Assembly: GCF_004770995.1 (NCBI RefSeq)
Contig: NZ_RQHW01000047.1
Span: 558,001 to 622,000, forward strand
DNA: 64,000 nt
Origin: Leptospira idonii
GTDB lineage: Bacteria; Spirochaetota; Leptospiria; Leptospirales; Leptospiraceae
Direction: 5' to 3'
In this document: positions 26,724 through 37,116 of the stretch, in pieces
Layout: the number at the start of each line of letters is the position of its first letter
Numbering within the stretch: the first letter of the stretch is position 1
The notes under the pieces: generated by a model
The model's input: only the letters and a program-made list of their open reading frames with translations
Databases searched by the model: none
Told to the model about the DNA's origin: nothing
Program-made: the position numbers and the translations under genes

Positions 26724-27050
26724 TTGATTCATACAAAAGTATACTACCAAGGAGGTCGTATCGCAGGTTTCCATGTAGAAGGTCATTCCCCTAAAGAATG
26801 GGGAAACAAAGGAGAAAATCTTCTTTGTGCAGGAGTTTCCACTCTAGTTCAGAGTGCTCACTCTTACTTAAGCTGGCAAAAAGCATTGGAAAAAGAAAAA
26901 AAGGAAGATGGTGATTTGGAGTTTTTGATCTCTTCAGAAAAACAAGAGAACTATCAAAATCTACTCCAAATGGTAGAGTTCGGCTTAAAAGCACTCTCCT
27001 CCCAATATCCGGATGCGATTCGAATCCAAGAAGAAATAATAAAGAGGTAA
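26724..27050 (+). CDS. Prp-family ribosomal-processing cysteine protease
   Basis: A 108-residue Prp (YsxB) homologue. In Firmicutes Prp removes an N-terminal extension from bL27. The catalytic dyad is visible as His21 in VEGHSP and Cys35 in LLCAGVS, which fits the family spacing. The start is TTG at 26724, directly abutting the rplU stop. The bL27 encoded next has no extension and no room for one, so the substrate here is unclear. Confidence 0.85.
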   Translation: MIHTKVYYQGGRIAGFHVEGHSPKEWGNKGENLLCAGVSTLVQSAHSYLSWQKALEKEKKEDGDLEFLISSEKQENYQNLLQMVEFGLKALSSQYPDAIRIQEEIIKR

Positions 27051-27054
27051 GGAA

Positions 27055-27312
27055 ATGGCTACAAAGAAAGGCGGGGGATCCACAAAGAACGGTCGTGATT
27101 CGGTATCGAAACGTTTAGGCGTAAAAGTTTACGGCGGTCAATTGGCTATTGCCGGAAACATCATCGTAAGACAACGCGGAACTGAATTCAAACCTGGAAA
27201 GAACGTAGGGATTGGTCGTGACCACACTCTATATGCTTTGACTGACGGTGTTGTAACTTTCGAACATGTAACGAAAGAAAGACAACAAGTTTCCGTTTAC
27301 CCAAAAAACTAA
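27055..27312 (+). CDS. rpmA: Ribosomal protein bL27
   Basis: Large-subunit protein of 85 residues near the peptidyl-transferase centre. The N-terminus [16 protein letters not shown] is the mature-type form seen in E. coli and lacks the cleavable leader of Firmicutes. An in-frame TAA at 27040-27042, with no start codon between it and the ATG, proves no extension is encoded. AAGGAA precedes the ATG. Two hairpins follow the stop. Confidence 0.97.
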   Translation: MATKKGGGSTKNGRDSVSKRLGVKVYGGQLAIAGNIIVRQRGTEFKPGKNVGIGRDHTLYALTDGVVTFEHVTKERQQVSVYPKN

Positions 27313-27314
27313 TC

Positions 27315-27375
27315 TGCTCACAAAATCAGTGAGCATGAAAACCCGTTCGAGGCAAACCTCCGACGGGTTTTTTTA
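27315..27375 (+). terminator. Tandem hairpins and T-run between rpmA and obg
   Basis: The first hairpin has a 7-bp perfect stem (TGCTCAC 27315-27321, GTGAGCA 27329-27335). The second, 27339-27368, has arms AACCCGT and ACGGGTT extended by a GAGG/CCTC-type pair and is followed by seven or more Ts. This is a classic intrinsic terminator, although obg begins only about 10 bases later, so it may be a partial terminator that lowers obg expression relative to the ribosomal genes. Confidence 0.85.
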
Positions 27376-27385
27376 TTAAAACCCC

Positions 27386-28405
27386 ATGAGCAGTTTTATT
27401 GATGAAGTTCCCATTCGAGTGAGAGCCGGACACGGCGGTGCAGGTTCCGTACATTTCCACAAAGAAAAATTCGTGGAATTCGGAGGCCCCGACGGAGGAG
27501 ACGGAGGAATGGGCGGCAATGTCACGTTAGTTGCCGAAGCAAGAATGATGACTTTGGAAAATTATCTCCCCGACAGACTCTACTCTGCAGCGGACGGAGA
27601 TCCTGGTCTCGGCCAAAATAGAACGGGAAAACACGGAGAAGATCTAGTTCTCAAAGTCCCTGTCGGCACACAAGTGTTCGACGAACAAACGAGGGAACTC
27701 CTCCACGACTTTACCGAAGATGCGGAAACTTTCGTTCTCGCCAAGGGAGGAAGAGGAGGAAAAGGAAACGTATTTTTCAAATCATCCACTCACCAAACAC
27801 CTCGTTTTGCGCAGCCGGGAGAAGACGGAGAAGAATTATCCATCATCCTTCAGTTGAAACTTCTGGCGGATATAGGGATCGTGGGTCTTCCGAATGCGGG
27901 AAAATCCACCCTACTTTCTAAAATCACTCATGCACATCCCAAGATCGCAGGTTATGCTTTCACTACACTTTCTCCTAATTTAGGAGTCGTTCACCGTTTC
28001 AATGATATGTTTCGTTATACCGTAGCGGACATTCCAGGAATCATTGAAGGGGCGTCTAAAGGAGTGGGACTTGGTCTTTCCTTTTTGAAGCATATCGAAA
28101 GAGTGCAAGGGATTTTGTTCCTGTTCGACGGAGGAAACCTCATTCTGGAAGAAGAATTGGAAATGCTCCGAAACGAATTGGGATCCTATAACAAAACTCT
28201 TCTTGAGAAACCGTTTCTGATCGTAATCAATAAGATGGATATTTGGGATGATCCTGCGTTTACCGAAGAAATCAAAGCAACCTACTCTCATTTGGGAGAG
28301 ATCGTTTTCATTTCCGCAGACAAAGAGATGAATCTGGAATATCTGATGGAAAGGATCGATAAAGTTTTTTTATGGGAAAGATCCAAACTTGCGTATGAGA
28401 ACTAG
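27386..28405 (+). CDS. obg: Obg/CgtA ribosome-assembly GTPase
   Basis: A 339-residue GTPase for 50S assembly and stress control. The glycine-rich Obg fold (about 1-158) contains GGDGGMGG and GGRGGKGN. The G domain has [11 protein letters not shown] near residue 166, switch [12 protein letters not shown], and NKMD. The variable C-terminal OCT domain is short or absent, as in many spirochaetes. It overlaps proB by 11 bp. Confidence 0.97.
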   Translation: MSSFIDEVPIRVRAGHGGAGSVHFHKEKFVEFGGPDGGDGGMGGNVTLVAEARMMTLENYLPDRLYSAADGDPGLGQNRTGKHGEDLVLKVPVGTQVFDEQTRELLHDFTEDAETFVLAKGGRGGKGNVFFKSSTHQTPRFAQPGEDGEELSIILQLKLLADIGIVGLPNAGKSTLLSKITHAHPKIAGYAFTTLSPNLGVVHRFNDMFRYTVADIPGIIEGASKGVGLGLSFLKHIERVQGILFLFDGGNLILEEELEMLRNELGSYNKTLLEKPFLIVINKMDIWDDPAFTEEIKATYSHLGEIVFISADKEMNLEYLMERIDKVFLWERSKLAYEN

Positions 28406-29270
28406 AAAGGATTATTTAGAAAAAATAAGATCCGCAAAAACCATCGTGATCAAAATCGGCTCCGCGCGAGTTTCCGGTGAGAGTCCCAAAATCAACGATT
28501 TCCTTTTCGGTTTGGCGGGAGACATCCGCGCTCTCAGAGACCAAGGTAAGGAAGTGATTTTAGTTTCTTCCGGAGCCATAGCACAAGGCAAAAAATTATA
28601 CAATGAAATATACAGAAAGGAAGTGAACGGCTCAGTCACCCTTTCCGAAAAACAAGCGTTTGCTGCTATGGGGCAAAACAGACTTCTTAATCTTTACGAC
28701 AGTTTTTTCAGCAGAGTGAATCTTCCTATCGCACAGATTTTATTCGGCCGCCATGATCTTTATGAGGAAAAACATCTTTCCAATTTGAAAAACACATTTC
28801 GCCAACTTTTGGATTGGGGGATTTTGCCCATCGTCAACGAAAACGATTCCATTGCCACGGAAGAGATTAAAATCGGAGACAATGATATTTTATCTTCCAT
28901 AGTCGCTTCCATTGTAGGAGCCGATCTGTTGATGATTCTCACAGGTGTGGACGGATTTTTAATCGAAGGCAAAAAACAATCCTTGTTGGAAGAGATCGGA
29001 GAAAAAGAGGAATCTTTTGCTACCGGTCCCTCCGGTCCAGGCACGGGAGGAATGGCCACCAAATTGAAGGCGGCGAAACTTCTACTCCCTTTCGGAATCA
29101 TCACAGGGATTTTGAACGGAGAAATCAAATCCTCTGTTTCCCGCTTTTTTCAGGAAGAAGATTTCGGAACGCTTGTCGCCAACGAAAATCACTCCCGCAA
29201 AACACCTACGGAAAGAGAAATCCAAAATCAATTTTTTGCCATTACAAAAGAAGAAGGAGAATCCGTATGA
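28395..29270 (+). CDS. proB: Glutamate 5-kinase
   Basis: First step of proline synthesis: phosphorylates glutamate. The 291-residue protein carries the amino-acid-kinase fold ([45 protein letters not shown]) and no C-terminal PUA domain, so it is a short type. ATG at 28395 overlaps the obg end; a TTG at 28389 is an alternative. proA follows with a 4-bp overlap. Confidence 0.95.
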   Translation: MRTRKDYLEKIRSAKTIVIKIGSARVSGESPKINDFLFGLAGDIRALRDQGKEVILVSSGAIAQGKKLYNEIYRKEVNGSVTLSEKQAFAAMGQNRLLNLYDSFFSRVNLPIAQILFGRHDLYEEKHLSNLKNTFRQLLDWGILPIVNENDSIATEEIKIGDNDILSSIVASIVGADLLMILTGVDGFLIEGKKQSLLEEIGEKEESFATGPSGPGTGGMATKLKAAKLLLPFGIITGILNGEIKSSVSRFFQEEDFGTLVANENHSRKTPTEREIQNQFFAITKEEGESV

Positions 29271-30526
29271 CCACGAATTCATTTTCGGAAACGGCTCTGA
29301 GTGTCGCTAAACAAGCAAAAGCTGCCAGTCAAAAAATCAGATCCTTAAGCACAATGCGCAAAAATAAGGTTTTGGAAAGACTCATCCAAAATTTAAAGGC
29401 CTCTGAAACCCAAATCATTTCGGAAAACAAAAAAGACATGGAAAACGGAAAAACCAAAGGGCTTTCCGATGCTCTTTTGGATCGTCTTCTTTTGGATTCC
29501 AAACGAATCGCAAATATCATCAAAAGTTTGGAAGAAATCAAATCTTTGCCCGATCCTGTGGGAGAGGTTGTAAGAGGTACTACACTTCCCAACGGATTGG
29601 AGCTTGTCACAAAAAGAGTTCCGATCGGAGTCGTAATGACCATTTACGAATCCAGACCGAATGTCACCATCGATATCGCAGCGCTTTCCTTTAAATCGGG
29701 AAATGCATGTATCTTAAGGGGAGGATCGGAAGCGTTTCATTCCAATCTGTTTCTCAGCGGACTTTTCCATAAAACATTGGAAGAGGAAAATATCGACAAG
29801 GCTTGTGTTTCTTTCGTAGAAAATACGGAAAGAGAAGCAATGGTTCCTTTTTTTCACTTGGACAGTTACATCGATCTTATCGTCCCTAGAGGAGGAGAAG
29901 CTCTCATCCAATTCGTATCTCAGAACAGTAAAGTGCCTGTCGTAAAACACGATAAAGGCGTTACCAATTTATTCGTAGATGTTTCCGCAGATCCTAAAAT
30001 CGTTCTTCCCATCCTACTGAATTCCAAAGCACAAAGACCGGGAGTCTGTAACGCTTTGGAAAACCTTCTTTTACATAAAGATTATCCCCATAGAAAAGAA
30101 CTTCTCACTTCTTTGGAAAAAGAAGGAATTCGTCTTCTTTTGGATACGGATACAAAAACACTTCTTCCTTCCGCAGAACTTGCCACAGACGAAGATTACT
30201 TTACTGAATTTTTAGACCTAAGACTTAGCGTAAAAACTGTCTCTTCCTTGGATGAAGCCATGGATTTCATTCGAATTCATAGTTCAGGACATACGGAATG
30301 TATTCTTTCCGAGGACATAAGCTCCGTGAGAAGATTTCAATCGGAACTAGACAGCGCTGCGATTTTTGTGAACTGCTCCACACGTTTTCACGACGGAGGA
30401 GAATTCGGATTAGGTGCGGAAGTGGGAATCTCGACAGGAAAACTACATGTTCGCGGACCGATGGGGCTCATCCACTTAACGACTACAACTACATTTGTAA
30501 CCGGATCCGGGCAAACGAGAGGATGA
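29267..30526 (+). CDS. proA: Gamma-glutamyl phosphate reductase
   Basis: Second step of proline synthesis: NADPH-dependent reduction of gamma-glutamyl phosphate to the semialdehyde. The 419-residue aldehyde-dehydrogenase-fold protein has [22 protein letters not shown], the catalytic-Cys region [10 protein letters not shown] and a C-terminal [13 protein letters not shown]. Overlap with proB (ATGA) suggests translational coupling; nadD begins 1 bp after its stop. Confidence 0.97.
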   Translation: MTTNSFSETALSVAKQAKAASQKIRSLSTMRKNKVLERLIQNLKASETQIISENKKDMENGKTKGLSDALLDRLLLDSKRIANIIKSLEEIKSLPDPVGEVVRGTTLPNGLELVTKRVPIGVVMTIYESRPNVTIDIAALSFKSGNACILRGGSEAFHSNLFLSGLFHKTLEEENIDKACVSFVENTEREAMVPFFHLDSYIDLIVPRGGEALIQFVSQNSKVPVVKHDKGVTNLFVDVSADPKIVLPILLNSKAQRPGVCNALENLLLHKDYPHRKELLTSLEKEGIRLLLDTDTKTLLPSAELATDEDYFTEFLDLRLSVKTVSSLDEAMDFIRIHSSGHTECILSEDISSVRRFQSELDSAAIFVNCSTRFHDGGEFGLGAEVGISTGKLHVRGPMGLIHLTTTTTFVTGSGQTRG

Positions 30527-30527
30527 G

Positions 30528-31115
30528 ATGATTGTCGTCTACGGCGGAAGTTTCGACCCTCCTCATTTAGGTCATTTTCGAATCGTAGAGACAATTTTAT
30601 CCAAGATCACATCCGTATCAAAAATATGGATCGTTCCGAACGCCATTTCTCCATTTAAAAAAAGCAAATCCCTTTCCGCTGACGATATTTGGGAACTATG
30701 CAAATTGACATTTCAATCTTTGTTAGGTGAAAAAGTCCTATTATCCGATGTGGAAATCAAAGATCAAAAAATCAGCTACACATTCGATACTGTCGCCAAA
30801 ATAAAAGAAAACCATCCGAAAGAAACGATCGGTCTTTGCATCGGGGAAGACAGCCTCACTGGTCTCCACCAATGGTATAGATTCGAAGAATTGAATTCCA
30901 TCCTCAGTTCTTTTTTCGTATTGAGAAGACATACACCATCTCCCCTTCCTCTTACCTTCCCCAGTTTGGAAATTCAAAACAAATCGGAAGTGTTGGACAA
31001 TGAACTTTGGGACATTTCTTCCTCTCGTATCAGAAATGATAGAGATTTAGAATATGCAAAACAATGGATGAATCCGAATGCTCTGCGGTATTTGGCAGAC
31101 AAGGGCTGGTTTTAG
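30528..31115 (+). CDS. nadD: Nicotinate-nucleotide adenylyltransferase
   Basis: NAD synthesis: adenylates nicotinate mononucleotide. The 195-residue nucleotidyltransferase has GGSFDPPHLGH near the N-terminus, a WIVPNAISPFK segment, CIGEDSLTGLHQW, and the C-terminal ISSSRIRN motif (SSSxIR). It is followed within 5 bp by yqeK, a typical pairing. Confidence 0.96.
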   Translation: MIVVYGGSFDPPHLGHFRIVETILSKITSVSKIWIVPNAISPFKKSKSLSADDIWELCKLTFQSLLGEKVLLSDVEIKDQKISYTFDTVAKIKENHPKETIGLCIGEDSLTGLHQWYRFEELNSILSSFFVLRRHTPSPLPLTFPSLEIQNKSEVLDNELWDISSSRIRNDRDLEYAKQWMNPNALRYLADKGWF

Positions 31116-31119
31116 ATTC

Positions 31120-31710
31120 GTGAAAACCGACTTCGAATGGATTCAATATTTCAAAACGATCGTTCCGGAAGAGATCACTTCCACAAGATGGGAACATTGT
31201 CTGAGAGTCGCAGGTTTTGCGGAGACTCTTTCAAGCATTCATTCCTATCCTAATCCGGAAAAAGCGTATCTGGTAGGGATTCTGCATGATATCACCAAAC
31301 AAAAGAAAAACGAATTCCATTTGAAATATTTCGAAAAAGAACCGTCTCCGGAGTATGATAAAATTCCCAAAGAAGCGTATCATGCTTTCAGCGCTCCTAT
31401 TTATTTGAAACACGACTTCGGCTATCATGACGAAGAAGTTTTATCCGCGATGCGCATCCACACTCTTGGCAAAAAAGACATGAGCCTCCTCCAAAAAATC
31501 ATCTATGCCAGCGATTTTTTAGGCTCTGAATACGCCGAAAAACAGACCGATTTGCCCGTTTGGATTCGAAAAACGGAGGAAAATCTGAATTTCGGAATCT
31601 ATCTCAAAGCGATGAAAACATTGAATAATCTGATTGAAACCAGAAATACCATCCACGACGATACTATTGTCACCTACAACCAGGCAGTACTTGCGTTAAA
31701 AGAAAGTTAA
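31120..31710 (+). CDS. yqeK: YqeK, HD-domain symmetric Ap4A hydrolase
   Basis: A 196-residue HD-superfamily phosphohydrolase that in other bacteria hydrolyses diadenosine tetraphosphate. HCLRVAGFAE supplies the first metal His, LVGILHDITK the HD pair, and the helical AMRIHTLG the next His. GTG at 31120 is the likely start since the earlier ATG at 31078 lies inside nadD. It is embedded between nadD and the LytR_C gene. Confidence 0.9.
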   Translation: MKTDFEWIQYFKTIVPEEITSTRWEHCLRVAGFAETLSSIHSYPNPEKAYLVGILHDITKQKKNEFHLKYFEKEPSPEYDKIPKEAYHAFSAPIYLKHDFGYHDEEVLSAMRIHTLGKKDMSLLQKIIYASDFLGSEYAEKQTDLPVWIRKTEENLNFGIYLKAMKTLNNLIETRNTIHDDTIVTYNQAVLALKES

Positions 31711-31717
31711 AATATAA

Positions 31718-32872
31718 ATGATACAAGAACCTACCCATCCATCCAAAAAACCAGTTTATCTTTTGATCGCAGCAGGAGGGTTTTTAGTCTTAGCACTTCT
31801 GATTCTCAGCTTAAAGAACCGAGGCAATTTTTATGTGGATCAAAAACTATCCTCCTCGAAAAAAATTTCCATCTTAGTTCATATACTTTCAGATTCTGAG
31901 AAATATCTTTTTTCCTTCTATTCGGAGTTATATCCTCAGGAAAAAAAGGCGGCTCTATTTTTCGTAAATCCTCTGACCAGTTTTGAAGATGAGGAAAAAT
32001 CTTTGGAAGAAAGAGGGAACAGCGCCCCAGGGCATTTGGAATCCTCCTTGGAAGATATTTTAGATCATTCCATCCAATACAAACTTACCATTTCGGAAAC
32101 CAACTTCAAAGATCTAATCAATTTGTTAGGCGGCCTAGAAGTGTTCTTCGAACCTAAGTCCAGCAGAATCACGGATCGATACGAAAGAAAGGAAAAAGTG
32201 TACAACTTGGACGGAGAAGATTGTTTCGACGTCATTTCCCATCTGGAAGATAAAAAAACTCTTTCTTACTTCCGTCGTTTGGAAACCCAAGAAAGCGTGA
32301 TTTTAACTCTTTTGGAATCCCTGCACTTGAAGAAAGATTTTCTGACAAAACAAAGAGTCACCCTTCTCCATGAAAGAATCGAAAACAATTTTTCCGCGAA
32401 AGACTGGGAGAGTCTGATCGATTTTCTAAAAAAAGAAAAGATTCAATACGGCGTTTCCGAACTTCCAGGAGAACCTATTGGCAGACCTAAGAAAAAAGAT
32501 GAAATCCTTAAAGCGAAGAAAGACACTGTAAAAGTAGCGTTCACAAAATTTTCCTCCGATGTTCGTTCCATTTATTTCTCCGATGGGGAAAGAGCGAGAA
32601 TCGAGGTTCTAAATGGAACAGCTAAAAACGGTTTGGCGAGATACGGGAAAGCACTTTTAAACGATAAAGGACTCAAAGTACTTACAGTAGACAATGCTTG
32701 GGAAAATAATTTTACTACAAGTGTGATTTTAAACCGCTCCGGAAACACACAATACACCGATTCCATATCGGAAACCTTTCAAGGAAGAAAGGTATTTTAT
32801 GCACTCAGAAAAGACTTGGGACTGGATGCTACGGTCGTTTTAGGAGAAGATTTCCAAGGAACAAAGGAATAA
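31718..32872 (+). CDS. Membrane-anchored LCP-like protein with LytR_C domain
   Basis: A 384-residue protein with one N-terminal membrane anchor (about 14-33) and an extracytoplasmic region. The middle (about 45-250) weakly resembles LytR-CpsA-Psr domains but lacks the conserved Arg/Asp catalytic pattern that I can recognise. The C-terminus (about 285-375) has the LytR_C signature ARIEVLNGTAKNGLA. Proteins of this kind often lie between yqeK and rsfS. It may act in cell-envelope glycopolymer attachment, but the missing motif makes that uncertain. Confidence 0.75.
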   Translation: MIQEPTHPSKKPVYLLIAAGGFLVLALLILSLKNRGNFYVDQKLSSSKKISILVHILSDSEKYLFSFYSELYPQEKKAALFFVNPLTSFEDEEKSLEERGNSAPGHLESSLEDILDHSIQYKLTISETNFKDLINLLGGLEVFFEPKSSRITDRYERKEKVYNLDGEDCFDVISHLEDKKTLSYFRRLETQESVILTLLESLHLKKDFLTKQRVTLLHERIENNFSAKDWESLIDFLKKEKIQYGVSELPGEPIGRPKKKDEILKAKKDTVKVAFTKFSSDVRSIYFSDGERARIEVLNGTAKNGLARYGKALLNDKGLKVLTVDNAWENNFTTSVILNRSGNTQYTDSISETFQGRKVFYALRKDLGLDATVVLGEDFQGTKE

Positions 32873-32874
32873 GA

Positions 32875-33237
32875 ATGACAGAAATCAGCAAAGAAACGCT
32901 TTCCCATATTCAAAAAATCAAACAATCGCTCGCTGATAAAAAATGCGATCAAATCCAAGTGTTGGATCTTCAGGATGTGAATTCTTATCTTTCCATATTC
33001 ATCATCGCTACCGTAAAAACGGAAACACAAGGCAGATCCGTTGCGAAAGACATCGAAAAATTCATGAAACCTCTCAAACTTTCCGTGACAAGAAACCATC
33101 TAACAGATCTTCCCAAAGATGCAACCGGATGGATCCTTCTGGATTACGGTGAGATCTGCGTTCACATCATGACGGAAGAAATGAGAAACTACTACTCCCT
33201 AGACCGCCTTTGGGGAGATGCTAAAGTGATTGCGTAA
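32875..33237 (+). CDS. rsfS: RsfS, ribosome silencing factor
   Basis: A 120-residue RsfS/Iojap protein that binds uL14 and blocks subunit joining under starvation. Family features are [44 protein letters not shown] (read as two adjacent blocks) and [11 protein letters not shown]. It is the last gene of the obg-proB-proA-nadD-yqeK run. Its 3' end overlaps the converging YyaL-like gene by 17 bp. Confidence 0.95.
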   Translation: MTEISKETLSHIQKIKQSLADKKCDQIQVLDLQDVNSYLSIFIIATVKTETQGRSVAKDIEKFMKPLKLSVTRNHLTDLPKDATGWILLDYGEICVHIMTEEMRNYYSLDRLWGDAKVIA

Positions 33238-35311
33238 TCAATTGTTTTGTGGCTTCCCATCCCGTGACGGGGGCCGCACAAGCCAGGTTTTTACAAACAT
33301 AAACTAGGTGGGTATCCCCCGCACCCCTTCCCTGCAGCAGAGGAATTTCGGAAGAAAGATGTTTCGCATGTTCCTCTTCCATAATCACCCAAGCCACATT
33401 CGGATATGAATGAGAGTGCAATCCGTCCAAAATCTCTTTCACATCTTCGATGTGATCTTGTTTGTAGATGACTGCCACTTCCACCAACCCCTTCGACCAA
33501 ATCAGATACGCATCCAACATAGAAGGATAACTGAGAGAATTCGTATTGATTTCTTTCCGGAAATAAGAGAATATTTTGCCGGCTTTATCCCAATGTTTCG
33601 AAGGTTCGATTCCTAAGCCGGAAAGAAGTAAAAACACATGTGCCAATGTGGAGTTACCGGAAGGTTCCACCCCGTCATAACCTTCTATCGACCGAACAAT
33701 CAAATCGTTGTTTGTTGAAATCGATTCATAATAGGCTCCAGCAGGAGAAGCAAAATGTGTTTCGATTATATTCAGAGTTTCCATAGCAGTATGAAAGAAC
33801 TGGGAAGACATGGTTTCCTGAAAGAGCATAAGTGATGCCATTACGAACTCTGCATAGTCCGTCAAATTTCCGGGGAACCTCGCTTCTTTTTCTCTGTATC
33901 TTCTGAATAAAAATCCGTTTTTATCTCTCAGATGGCTGAGTAAAAAATGATACACATGCAAAGCATCCTTCAGATAGGTTTCATTGTTTGTCGCACGAAA
34001 ACACTGCACCAATGCTTTGATATAAAGACAATTCCATGCAGTGATGACTTTATCGTCCCGAAGAGGTCGAATTCGTTTGGATCTTTCGTCCAGTAAAATC
34101 TGTCTTTTGAGTTTCAGTTTTTCTTGGAACGTTTCCGTTAAGGAAATATTATCCCGGTAAGGATTTTTTCCGGAAAAATAGATATTTAGAATATTCTTTT
34201 CCTCGAAATTTCCTTCTTCGGTCACATTCCAGTAATTTTTAATTTCCTCGTCCGCAACGAGAGAATCGAATTCCTTTTCGGACCAAACATAAAATTTGCC
34301 TTCTTCCCCTTCGGAATCTGCATCTTCCGCACTTGCGATTCCTCCTTGGTCCAAACTCATGTCCCTTCGGATATAATGAACGATATCTTCGATCGATTCC
34401 GCCAAAAAAGAATGTCTTGTTGCAATGAATAGTCCTGATAATGCGGAAAGGAAAAGGGAATTATCGTACAACATCTTTTCGAAGTGAGGTACAAGCCATT
34501 CGTGGTCGGTGGAATATCTGCAAAGACCTCCTCCGATTTGATCGTAAATGCCTCCCGACTTCATCGCATACGCAGTATTAAATGCAATTTCCAGAGCGGC
34601 TTCGTCCCTGAAAAAATGATGGTAATGTACCAAAAAGGATAAAGCCATGCTGGGAGGAAATTTATTCTGCTGGTTCATCTTAAATCCGAAAAAATTCGGA
34701 TCATAAACCTTTTTGTATGTGGAAACGGTTCTTTCGAAAACGTCTTTGTCGGGAAGTTCGGAACCTTCTTCCGTTTTCTCTGAATTTCTTAGGTAATCAG
34801 CCAGGTCTGCTGCCGCTTGTATCAATTCTTCTCTTTGATTTCTCCAAGCCTGCTCAACAAGCAACAATACTTCCTTAAATCCCTTTCTTCCGTATCGATT
34901 TTCCGGAGGAAAGTATGTGCCTCCCAAGATCGGTTCTTTGTTAGGGGTAAGAAATAAATTGAGCGGCCATCCTCCTTGCTGCCCCATGGCATGTAGTGCA
35001 TCCATGTACAGTTTGTCTATGTCCGGCCTCTCTTCTCTGTCCAATTTGATGGCAACGAAATGTCTGTTTAGAATTTCCGCAGTTTTGTCATCTTCGAAGG
35101 ACTCTTTTTCCATAACATGACACCAATGGCAGGTAGAATACCCAATGGATAACAGAATGATTTTGTCTTCGGTTCTCGCTTTTTCGAAAGCCTCATCCCC
35201 CCAAGCGTACCAGTCGACCGGGTTGTAAGCATGCTGTAATAAATATGGACTTTTCTCGTGAATGAGATGGTTAGGTTTTCGGTCGGCTTGCAAGAAATTT
35301 CCCCTCATCAT
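33221..35311 (-). CDS. YyaL-like DUF255 thioredoxin-domain protein
   Basis: A large soluble protein of about 696 residues with the N-terminal DUF255 thioredoxin-like domain ([17 protein letters not shown], then [10 protein letters not shown] with a CxxC pair) and a C-terminal (alpha/alpha)6 barrel of glycosidase type ([30 protein letters not shown]). The function is unknown; homologues are linked to spermatogenesis-associated protein 20. Start choice is open: ATG at 35311 or 35308, or TTG at 35293 preceded by AGGGG at good spacing. It diverges from the TolC-like gene. Confidence 0.9.
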   Translation of the reverse strand: MMRGNFLQADRKPNHLIHEKSPYLLQHAYNPVDWYAWGDEAFEKARTEDKIILLSIGYSTCHWCHVMEKESFEDDKTAEILNRHFVAIKLDREERPDIDKLYMDALHAMGQQGGWPLNLFLTPNKEPILGGTYFPPENRYGRKGFKEVLLLVEQAWRNQREELIQAAADLADYLRNSEKTEEGSELPDKDVFERTVSTYKKVYDPNFFGFKMNQQNKFPPSMALSFLVHYHHFFRDEAALEIAFNTAYAMKSGGIYDQIGGGLCRYSTDHEWLVPHFEKMLYDNSLFLSALSGLFIATRHSFLAESIEDIVHYIRRDMSLDQGGIASAEDADSEGEEGKFYVWSEKEFDSLVADEEIKNYWNVTEEGNFEEKNILNIYFSGKNPYRDNISLTETFQEKLKLKRQILLDERSKRIRPLRDDKVITAWNCLYIKALVQCFRATNNETYLKDALHVYHFLLSHLRDKNGFLFRRYREKEARFPGNLTDYAEFVMASLMLFQETMSSQFFHTAMETLNIIETHFASPAGAYYESISTNNDLIVRSIEGYDGVEPSGNSTLAHVFLLLSGLGIEPSKHWDKAGKIFSYFRKEINTNSLSYPSMLDAYLIWSKGLVEVAVIYKQDHIEDVKEILDGLHSHSYPNVAWVIMEEEHAKHLSSEIPLLQGRGAGDTHLVYVCKNLACAAPVTGWEATKQLITQSL

Positions 35312-35355
35312 TGAAAACAATGATGCCTGAGTAAACTTTTCCTATTTTGTGTTGA

Positions 35356-35385
35356 TTGACAAGATTGATTTTTCGATCCTGTCAA
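35356..35385. repeat. Imperfect palindrome (copy 2) in the yyaL/tolC-like intergenic region
   Basis: Arms TTGACA (35356-35361) and TGTCAA (35380-35385), an A/C mismatch, then GAT paired with ATC, and a T-rich apex. It matches copy 1 at 5319-5347 in arm sequence, mismatch position and polarity. Both copies lie between divergent genes. It might be an operator. Confidence 0.55.
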
Positions 35386-35458
35386 ATGAGGGGTAGAAAA
35401 AGAAAATCCATTGAAACCAGTTCTTTCCCTTTTTAATTTACGTTTCATCCAGACCCAA

Positions 35459-37114
35459 ATGTTGACCAAGTGTTTAGTATTCTTAGGTTTATCCGTTCTG
35501 GTCACACCGATTCTCTCCGAAGACTCTTTCGAAGAACAAATGAGAAGGCTGAATACTTCCGAATGGGAAGTGGGCTTGGCGAATCTTCCCGAGGAAAAAA
35601 ATACTTCCGAAACAAAAAAACTTCGCCTTACGATTTCTCAAGCAATCGAGCAGGTAATCGAAAACAATATCATCGTTCAAAATGCAAAACTTGAGATCAT
35701 CAAAGCGGATACTCCAGAGCTGAAAAATGAATCCAAATTTGCTTGGAGAGCTTTGGCGGGAATTCAATCTTCCAAACAATACTTTCCGAATAACAGAAAC
35801 AACATCTTTCTAGGAACGATCAGAGGCCAAGATAAGATTTCCGCAGGGATCGAAAAACAGTTTAAAATGGGCACCTATTTTAAAACGGAAGTTTCAACGG
35901 TTCGTTACGATACGAACGCATTTGAAAATCCGAACGATCCGAATGCGGCCTCCTTCGCTCCTTTGGCAGCTCCTCCTATGTATACGGGAGCTGTATCCGT
36001 CACTCTTTCACAAGAGCTTTTGAAATACGGATTCGGAAAAACCGAAGAGGAAAAAGAAAAAATCCTCAAAAGCCAAACGGCACTCATTCGAGAAAATTAT
36101 ATCAACGTACTTACTCAGTTAGTCGTAAAAATTCTGGTAGATTACTGGAGTTTAGGAATCGTCGATTCGCAAATCGTCACCTATGAAAAAGTCCTAAAAA
36201 ATACGGACGAAATCAGAAGACTCACTGCGCGCAAAGCTGGTTTAGGACTTTCTGAAGGTTTCGAAGTCAACCAATGGAATCAAGCTTACTTAAGAACCTC
36301 TTCCCTTTTGGAAAAAGCGAAAGTGGATCGATTGGAAGCGGAAAGAAATTTAGTTCGCGTATTAAATGTAGATCCTAGTTCCAGCGTCGAAGGAGTCACG
36401 GATTTAAGTGAAACTCTTCCTACAGGAATCAATAAGGAAGCGGACAAAAAGTACGCACTTGCCAATCGAATCGACTATTTGATTTTACTCAGACAAAGAG
36501 AGGTGGCAAAACTGTTGTTATCGACAGCCCTTGCCGAAGACGATCCTTCTTTAAAAGCAAGCATCACATACAGTTCCATCGGACAAAATTTCATGTCTCC
36601 TCAAGAGAACTTTTTGGCAAGAGCCAACGGAGTGACTTCTCTTACGGCATTTCCTCAACTTTATGCGGAAATGAAAATGAGTTATCCTCTTTGGGATTTA
36701 GGAGTGAAAGCGGGAATCAAGGAAGCGGAAACGAATCAAAAAATGATCGATCTGCAGATTTCCAATTTAGAACAAGAAATCACCCAGGAAATAGATACCC
36801 GTTATGAGATGGTAGTCTCCAGTCATAAACTTTTAGAAGATCTGAAAAAGACGAGAAAAGAAACGGAAACATATTACGAAGGTTTGATGACCAGATTCCG
36901 CCAAGGAAGATTCACCGCCCTTCACGTAAAAAACGCACTCGATTCTCTCGCACAATCAGAGTTAAGCGTTTCTCAGGCAAAAATTAATTATAATATCAAT
37001 TTGGTTCGTTACGAGCTGGCAAAAAATTCCCTTTTCGACAAATACGGTGTCGATCTCTATGGAATTCTTGCCGAAGTAGAAAAAAGAGCCAAATTGGAAA
37101 CAGATAAGTTATAA
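35459..37114 (+). CDS. TolC-family outer-membrane efflux protein
   Basis: A 551-residue protein with a signal peptide (residues 1-20, ending near ILSEDS) and two repeats of long coiled-coil helices interrupted by beta strands, the TolC pattern: [20 protein letters not shown] early and [24 protein letters not shown] late. It should form an outer-membrane trimer in an export system; no pump genes are adjacent. ATG at 35459 fits the signal peptide; a TTG at 35411 is an alternative. The M20 amidohydrolase gene follows after 2 bp. Confidence 0.88.
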   Translation: MLTKCLVFLGLSVLVTPILSEDSFEEQMRRLNTSEWEVGLANLPEEKNTSETKKLRLTISQAIEQVIENNIIVQNAKLEIIKADTPELKNESKFAWRALAGIQSSKQYFPNNRNNIFLGTIRGQDKISAGIEKQFKMGTYFKTEVSTVRYDTNAFENPNDPNAASFAPLAAPPMYTGAVSVTLSQELLKYGFGKTEEEKEKILKSQTALIRENYINVLTQLVVKILVDYWSLGIVDSQIVTYEKVLKNTDEIRRLTARKAGLGLSEGFEVNQWNQAYLRTSSLLEKAKVDRLEAERNLVRVLNVDPSSSVEGVTDLSETLPTGINKEADKKYALANRIDYLILLRQREVAKLLLSTALAEDDPSLKASITYSSIGQNFMSPQENFLARANGVTSLTAFPQLYAEMKMSYPLWDLGVKAGIKEAETNQKMIDLQISNLEQEITQEIDTRYEMVVSSHKLLEDLKKTRKETETYYEGLMTRFRQGRFTALHVKNALDSLAQSELSVSQAKINYNINLVRYELAKNSLFDKYGVDLYGILAEVEKRAKLETDKL

Positions 37115-37116
37115 TT

